Below are positions 58,281 through 64,000 of a stretch of DNA of 64,000 nucleotides, piece after piece (position 1 is the first letter of the stretch; each line of letters starts with the position of its first letter). The position numbers were made by a program, and so were the translations under genes. The notes below the pieces were generated by a model that was not told the DNA's origin, did no database searches, and saw only the letters and a list, made by a program, of their open reading frames with translations. The stretch lies in contig CM077151.1 in assembly GCA_039583875.1 (NCBI GenBank), forward strand, positions 20,170,326 through 20,234,325, read 5' to 3'. The stretch is from Platanthera guangdongensis. Lineage: Eukaryota > Streptophyta > Magnoliopsida > Asparagales > Orchidaceae.

Positions 58281-59189
58281 CTACAAAGCACGAATACTTA
58301 AAAATGGTTCACGTATCGACTCGAACGCGTACCGGATGCGTGAAACGCTCGGAAACGTGTTTCCGAAACTCCAGGAAACACATTTTTCGCATTTCCGAAA
58401 CTCCAGGAAACACATTTTTAAAAAATATATATTTTATTTTCGGATGAGATATAGATCTCGCGTATTTCATTTTACGCATTAGGTTTTCCTGTTCCGCTCC
58501 CAATCCCGCCTGCGTTCCGCTCCCGATTCCGCTGATCCCGCAGGTACTCCTTCTTCTCCTCCTGCTTCTTCGTCTTCTTCTTCTTTGTCTTCTTCTCCTG
58601 CTTCTTTTCGTCCCCCTCCTCCTGCTTCTTCTTCTCCTCCTTTTTCTTCTTCTCCTCCTTCTCCTCCTCCTCCTCCTCGTTCTTCTTCTTCTCCTGCTTT
58701 TCCTTCTCCTCCTCCTTTTCCCGTTTCTTCTTCTTTTTCTGCTTCTCCATCTTCTCCTCCTTCTTCTCCTCCTCCTCCTCCTTCTTCTCCTGATTCTTCT
58801 CCTCCTCCTGCTTCTTCTTCTTCTTCTTCCCCTGCTTCTTCTTCTTCTTCTTCTCCTGCTTCTCCTCCTCCTCCTCCTTATTCTTCTTCTTCTTCTTTCT
58901 ATTCTTCTTCTTTTCCTGCTTCTCCTTCTCCTCCTCCTTCTCCTGCTTCTTCTTCTTCTTCTTCTCCTGTCAATGATGTATAATAGTCTTATTAATTTTT
59001 TTCGTTACAATTCAAGATATGTACAAATAGTTTATTAGTTGTCTTATTCTTATATTAATTAATATTTATATTAAAATAATTAAAAATAATTAAAAACGTT
59101 TCTCGTATTCTAATTTTTTTAAGAATCACGTTTCCCGTAACCGTTTCATATCGTATCCCGTATACCGTTTCCGTCCCCGTGCAACATAG
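58281..59189. mobile_element. DNA-transposon-like element with pyrimidine-rich core (909 bp)
   Basis: It is flanked by the perfect 8-bp duplication ACTATGAG (58273-58280 and 59190-59197). The ends are inverted but diverged: CTACAAAGCACG on the left and, reversed, CTATGTTGCACG on the right. Both flanks of the core carry GAAACG-type words (CGGAAACGTGTTTCC left; GGAAACGGTATACGG reversed right). The core 58545-58975 is (CTCCTGCTTCTTCTTC)-like. TSD length suggests a hAT-type or related element. Long Ser/Pro and Lys/Glu frames here are repeat artefacts. Confidence 0.85.
58545..58975. repeat. Pyrimidine-rich trinucleotide tract
   Basis: About 430 bp made almost only of CTT, CTC, CCT and TGC triplets on the + strand, with one-base interruptions by G. 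It is inside the 909-bp element. Confidence 0.95.
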
Positions 59190-59197
59190 ACTATGAG

Positions 59198-60639
59198 TAA
59201 CTTCTGAATGCCAACACAATTCCGACAAATTTAAACTTGCAATAATAATTTTTATTATAAATCAAAATACAAACAACTACAATAGTTAAAGCTTACTAGC
59301 AAGGAAACCCGTGAAATTGTATAAATAAAAGAGATCTCGAAATCAAATAATCATGTAAATGAGAGCGTATAATGTTTCAAAACTTGGAAACAACGATTAC
59401 AAATAAATATTCTTCAAGTAGAGAATTAGAACACGATTCAACACAAAATAAATGACTTCCAACTATGAAAGCTTACACTACTAGGTAGTAGAGGGCTTGG
59501 TGGGATTTCCTGAAGTCGGGCATGAAGGCGGCACTGAATTCCGGGCTCCCAGAGGAACAACGGGCTTCTGGACAACACGAAATCAGGCTGTAAATGAGTT
59601 CCCTAATGGTTGGAAGAAAATGGATGTTGTTGTTGGTATGAAGGGAGGTGGATAGAATAAGGCGTGGAGGTCGGTAGGAGGTTGGAGGACTCGGGAATGC
59701 ACGGGACTGAGATGATTGTGCACAAAATCACTGGCAGGCGGCCTAATGCCCTGACTACAACTGGGAACATGTAAAGTTTTTGTCTAGAAATTAATTCTTG
59801 CAGCAGGAGGCAATGCCGATCACCCCCCTGGACTGAAGCTGGGTAACTCGATGAGGGCCGGGCAAGATTTAGAGGGGCTTCTGACTGTTGTACTTTGAGT
59901 GGGATCGGCTGGATAGGTGGTTCCACGTGAGGGAGGTGTGTTGCTGAATGGGAGTAGTTGCGGGCTCGGTTGGAGGGAGGGCTGTTGTTGGGGATGTAGA
60001 AAACTGAAAGGGAGGTGGGGCTCAATTGACAGAGGGTAAGGTGGATCCACGTGAGGTAGAGGTGATAGAGGTAAAGTGGGGAATGGAGGGTGTGCAGATA
60101 ATTTAGAAGTGATCCTAAATTAATGGGAGTGAGGATAATGGGAGACTGGGAAGGTAGTTATGGTAGTTATGTTAATGGTGAGAGGGTGGTGGATGGCCGG
60201 AGGTGATCGCCGGAGGTGGTGGTGGTGGCCGAAGGTATTTTTCGGTGATCACCGCAAAACCGAAAATGAAGGGGCTTGTGGGGTGGTGTTAGATGCTTGA
60301 CGATGGTGTGCAAAAGTGGTTTTTTGTATATCGCCGAAAATTTGAAATTGAAGGGAATGAAGGAGTGTTTGTGGTCGATTTTGGAGGGATATAGTAAGGG
60401 GTTTGTGAGGGACGGGCTGTTGGATTGCAGAGGGGGTGAATGGGTAGCCGACTGCAGGAGGGGGTGGGGAGTGTTGTTGTTACCATGGTGATGTGGAAGT
60501 GGTCAAACAGGTTGTCTCACTATCAACACGATATGAGCCTATATGATTGCACATAAAAGCGTCTGGAGAAGTTGGAGGAATGAATTGTGTTAGTCTTACT
60601 CATATGTGATATGTGTGAAGGTCCAAACACTTGACTTAT
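59198..60639. other. No gene recognised
   Basis: 59470-60080 is moderately GC-rich and has a 140-codon minus frame (59603-60025) containing LLLQELISRQKLYMFPVVVR, of no family I know. 60120-60480 is G-rich on the + strand with GGCCGGAGGTGATCGCCGG words. It is likely old transposon DNA, but no terminal structure was found. Confidence 0.4.
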
Positions 60640-60920
60640 TGGAATTCGTCGAGACATCTCAATGATTCGTCGAAGCATCTCGGCTGATTCGTCGAGGCAT
60701 CTCAATGATTCGTCGAGACATCTCAGCTAATGATTCGTCGAGTCAATACAGCTGATTCGTCGAGACATCTCAATGATTCGTCGAGACATCTCAATGATTC
60801 GTCGAGACATCTCAGCTAATGATTCGTCGAGTCAATACATCTGATTCGTCGAGACATCTCAGTGATTCGTCGAGACATCTCAATGATTCGTCGAGACATC
60901 TCAGCTAATGATTCGTCAAG
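60640..60920. repeat. Minisatellite of about 21-26 bp units
   Basis: The word GATTCGTCGAGACATCTCA is repeated around a dozen times, with units ending AAT, GCTAAT or CTGATT. A variant (GATTCGTCGAGTCAATACA) recurs at intervals, giving a higher-order pattern. Confidence 0.92.
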
Positions 60921-60958
60921 TTAATTCCACTTGTTCTGGGTCTGCGGATAGCGACAAT

Positions 60959-61180
60959 TCAAGCTTGTTTATACTCGTGGTTATAAATAACAGTTGCCTT
61001 AATATTTTTCAAGAGAGAGAGCCCCGATACTTGCAAATCATTAAGTTTTCGCCGGAAAGTATTTCCAAAAGTACTGATCCCATCGCTCCCGTAAGCCCCG
61101 ATTCCGGCGCCCGCCACCGCCGCCTCTCCTGGTGCAGACCTAACAGTTTGTGGAGACTTAGAGGGCTTTCCATTCTCCAT
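60959..61180 (-). other. Unrecognised 73-codon open frame
   Basis: The frame starts MENGKPSKSPQTVRSAPGEA, has an Ala/Gly-rich stretch (AVAGAGIGAYGSDG), then TFGNTFRRKLNDLQVSGLSL. Composition looks more protein-like than the neighbouring shadows, and the upstream (right) side has mixed GC. I know no family that matches. It may be a captured gene fragment or an LTR-encoded chance frame. No splice or start context was established. Confidence 0.3.
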
Positions 61181-62896
61181 CCTGGATCTTGTTTGACAAG
61201 GTGTCAGTGTTCTCCCCGTTCGTGTGGATTCCTATAGAGCCGCAAATCCGATTTTGCTTGAACTCACCCGCCGACCTAAGACTATTTTGGAGCATCTTGA
61301 TTGAGTGCCGACTCAATTCCGCTCAATTATATTCCTATCTAATGTTGCAATTACTTTTTGATCAATGTTCATCACAAAATTCAAGTTTCTCTTTAGGGTT
61401 TTCTTGAATCTTATTCCGCTGCGCACATATGATGTGCTATATAGATAAACCCAACAGGGAGTTGAAGGGGCTGGCTGGTGGCAGAGGGCAAGGGAGAGGG
61501 GACAACTGTTGGAGGTGGTGAGGAGGAGGGAAGGGGCCGGCTGTAGATTGCCCGTGGGGAGAAGGGTAGGGCTGGCGAAGGGAGTGGAAGTGGGAGGGTG
61601 ATCGACGGTTTGAAAAAAGGGATGAGGAGGAAAATACCAAGTTTCACACTTGAATCCGGCTTTGGCACCGAGTGATCAAAAGATAGCTTTCTTACTCAAT
61701 CTTTTAATAGTTATCTATAAAGCCCTCTACTCCTATTTATAGACTACAGAGGGCAACGAACGGTCACGATTTTTGGTTCGTTTTAACCCCCAAACAAACA
61801 AAATATAATGAAAAAAAAAGAGCATATAATATTTCGATCGGCGACTTGCTCGTGATGAGCGGTCCCGATCGTCACTTGACCCGTGGTCGGCGCAAGTAGA
61901 CCCTAATGGGCCATGTGGCACGATCCCCATCAACGTCAAGTTACCCTTTCCAAGCATAGACCAACCATTCCTACAACCACTCAAACTCCTATTTCCCTTT
62001 CGCTAACCACACACACGTACCTTCACCTTACTTCCATGACTACCCTAATCCATGTAATATATATGTTACATGTTCGTCTCGATTACTCGGTGAGTCGATA
62101 TTTAGTTCCTCGGTGATATTCAATTTATAATATTGCACATTTATTTCAAATTTTAATTCGCTTTGCAATCGAATTTCTAGCACTTCCATGCTACCTGGTA
62201 GCTTCCTTTGAAGTACTTGTAATTGTGTTTATTTGTGGAACTCTAAATATATTCTCATTTAATTGATATTATGCTAGATCTTATTTCATGTTGACTCATA
62301 CATGTGCAATTAATTATAGTTGTTATTTCTATTCATCCATTGTGTGTTTGTATACATTATCACATACACTTAGGTCAATGCTGGCCTCTTTAGCCTTGCC
62401 CTCCTTAAGATTTGGTATTCGGCTATAGGTTTTAGATCTTAGTTCTTGCTACATAGCGGAAAGGTCTTTAGGTCTTCCAGGTTTGTCCTAGTAACCTTGA
62501 CGCCCATGCGAGTAGATCTATTATGGAGTTGATGAACACCGAATTTTATAAAATTTTATTAGATAAAATTAATCATACTGACTCGCGCTTAGATGGTACG
62601 AGTACTCAATGAGACCTTTGATCACCATCTTCAAAATTGAAGTCTAGAATTTTAGATTAGGACACCCCACATTGGCAAGACCCTATCCGATCTCTTATCG
62701 AGCAATTAGGCGAGATTCATGTGCTCAATGATTGTTGTGCCATCCATTTAGGAAGCTTCCCCAATACGAGGCGTTTACCACGCCTAGTCGTATTCCCACA
62801 AACACAAAAGGCCAGACCCCATCCATATCATTTCTTCTTGGCAAGATTCAAAGCGCTGGGTGCCAAGGTATAATGACCTCGTGTCCTACTCACGTT
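61181..62896. other. No gene recognised
   Basis: The sequence is purine-rich at 61450-61640 (GGGAGAAGGG words), AT-rich at 62050-62360, then unique-looking. The end, about 62830-62896, reads like the last coding bases before a polypurine tract (KRYNDLVSYSRFT-like translation, then ACTGGGGGAC), so part of this may be the interior of a + strand LTR element. Confidence 0.4.
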
Positions 62897-63410
62897 TTAC
62901 TGGGGGACTAATGATTATTCTTGTTTTGATAATTGTGGGTGGTGGAAGGTGCTTTGCGATTTTTGCTATGTGCTTTCACGTGCTTCCTTCACCTTGGTGT
63001 TTATTTCAACATCTTTGTATGTTTCTTGGGCTTAATTCCTTGGCTTGGGCTTGATTTGATTATCTAGACTAACCGGCTTCTGCAGTGCTTCTTATGGGGG
63101 ACCAAACCCATGTGCCGAGCTGTTGGCTGACCCAACCCCGCTCCCCCTTGGATTTGCCTATAAATAAGAACCAGAGGCACAAGTTGAAGAGACCTTCACC
63201 CCGCCCCCATGGTGGGCGAGTTCAGTGTTTGCCTCCCATGTGCCGAGCTCAGCAATGACTTTAGAAGGGGAAGTTCCTATAGACTTCCGAGTGTGTGGCG
63301 GGATCTCCTCGCCGCAGCATGTGTGTCTTGTTTATAGACAGTCTGGAGTTGTTCTTTTGCTCGTTACCTTCTTCTCGCCGAGTCTCACACGAGGCGACTA
63401 CTAAACTAGT
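62897..63410 (+). repeat. LTR-like segment (3' end of a + strand element)
   Basis: A polypurine-like ACTGGGGGAC (62899-62908) precedes the segment. It contains TATAAATAAG (63158-63167) and GTGTGTGGCGGGATCTCC, paralleling 46190-46940. The right limit is set approximately by the start of Copia D. Confidence 0.5.
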
Positions 63411-64000
63411 AAGCTCTCATCATCCCCTTAGTCCGAACGCAGTAACCAATTTTTATGGTTCCAACATCGGTTGATCCAGAGACTGGGGTAGTGTCCCCAT
63501 TGACAAAAGTAATGTACTTAGGATGCTCAGAGTCTAAGTATTGAGAAAGTTTCTTTGGGGTAATATGGTGTGTTGCTCTGTAATCCATAATCCAGGATGA
63601 ACTGTGGGCTAGACGGGAGATACCTCCATCTAAAATAGACACAACAGGGCCGAAGGAACGGCTGATTAGCTCTTGAAGTTGCTGAAGTTGGGTGCGTAGG
63701 GAATCAACGTCGGTTCGAATGTTGTTTGGACCATGGACGACAGTAGAGGTAGGCGGTGCTGGAGGTAGACCGTGCATACGGTAACAAGTGACTTCGAGGT
63801 GACCATCTCTGCCGCAGTAAGTACACTTAAGCGGAGCATGACCGTGTCGACCTCTACCCCGGGAAGAGGTGCGACATCCACAAGAGGATGGAGGGAAAAA
63901 CTGAGATGGAGGTGTCCGGATCGTGTACCTCTAATATCATGTAGAGAATTGCAATTAGAGGGATAAAAAATCAATTATTTTATTAACTTCTCATGTATTC
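63411..64000 (-). mobile_element. Ty1/Copia retrotransposon D, internally deleted, cut by the window edge
   Basis: Minus-strand coding at 63420-63900 has an intact zinc knuckle CTYCGRDGHLEVTC, a leucine/glutamine-rich linker (LRTQLQQLQELISRSFG) and a protease start reading WIMDYRATHHIT, where D-S-G is expected. It resembles Copia B. Directly to the right of the zinc-finger region lies the primer-site/LTR junction (CTAATATCA, then LTR TGTAGAGAATTG from 63940, same family as Copia B). The N-terminal gag and leader are therefore deleted. Confidence 0.83.
63940..64000 (-). repeat. 5' LTR of Copia D (partial, runs off the window)
   Basis: TGTAGAGAATTGCAA matches the LTR of Copia B (TGTAGAGAATCACAG) and goes on to TTTATTAACTTCTCA. 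Confidence 0.78.

Noticed and set aside
58472..58983. Ser/Pro-rich (+) and Lys/Glu-rich (-) proteins
   Set aside because: Both are readings of the same pyrimidine-rich trinucleotide tract.

Overview
This window is nuclear DNA of a flowering plant. It is the middle of one host gene, on the + strand, whose introns are packed with nested transposable elements. The gene is an AGC protein kinase of the IRE (INCOMPLETE ROOT HAIR ELONGATION) family. Six exons are recognisable: 1459-1551, 1649-1789, 1874-1966, 34873-35083, 35190-35275 and 57349-57437. They join in phase and cover the kinase domain from alpha-C to subdomain X/XI, with [11 protein letters not shown], the long activation-segment insert typical of the family, GTPDYLAPE and DWWSVG. 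The N-terminal exons, including the ATP-site lysine, and the C-terminal exons lie outside the window. Three introns are small (97, 84 and 106 bp), two are giant (32,906 and 22,073 bp), and a third runs off the right edge (at least 6.5 kb). The insert sequence looks somewhat monocot-like to me, but I cannot name the species.

Left flank and giant intron 1 (1-34872). A truncated Copia element reaches the left edge (1-1215). After exon 3 come a small non-autonomous Copia-type LTR element (2099-3556), a decayed chromodomain Gypsy element (3557-7867, minus) and a decayed hAT transposase gene (8611-18603, plus). The hAT gene is split by a 6.3-kb gag-only Gypsy element (8794-15060), a palindromic-array MITE (16089-16711) and a Harbinger-type MITE (17961-18406). 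Then come a short Gypsy element (19710-21593) and a large Copia element (Copia B, 21679-34536, TSD TAAAG). Copia B carries three inserts: a gag-only Gypsy (22440-24609, TSD GAATG), a hAT MITE (24761-25271, 8-bp TSD) and a complete 4.9-kb Copia (Copia C, 29245-34126, TSD GGGCC).

Giant intron 2 (35276-57348). It holds a Gypsy fragment with LTR (36103-37169) and a three-level nest: an element with terminal inverted repeats (about 37191-44973) contains a 5'-truncated LINE (37704-44684, 17-bp TSD), which contains a PIF/Harbinger element carrying both a transposase and a Myb/SANT ORF (38814-43508, TSD TTC). Further right are an LTR-like segment (46190-46940), a second decayed hAT (about 48075-50890, minus), a Copia fragment whose LTR is split by a solo Gypsy LTR (51599-54860), a short opposite-strand Copia end and a Gypsy gag/LTR fragment (55400-56577).

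Right flank (57438-64000). This is intron sequence with a 909-bp transposon-like element containing a pyrimidine-rich tract (58281-59189), a minisatellite (60640-60920), an LTR-like segment (62897-63410) and an internally deleted Copia reaching the right edge.

The only gene likely to be expressed for the host is the kinase. Every transposon gene examined has stops, frameshifts, deletions or lost catalytic residues. I found no tRNA, rRNA or CRISPR array. The window is most informative as a record of nested insertion, with several insertions confirmed by exact target-site duplications and by restored reading frames.
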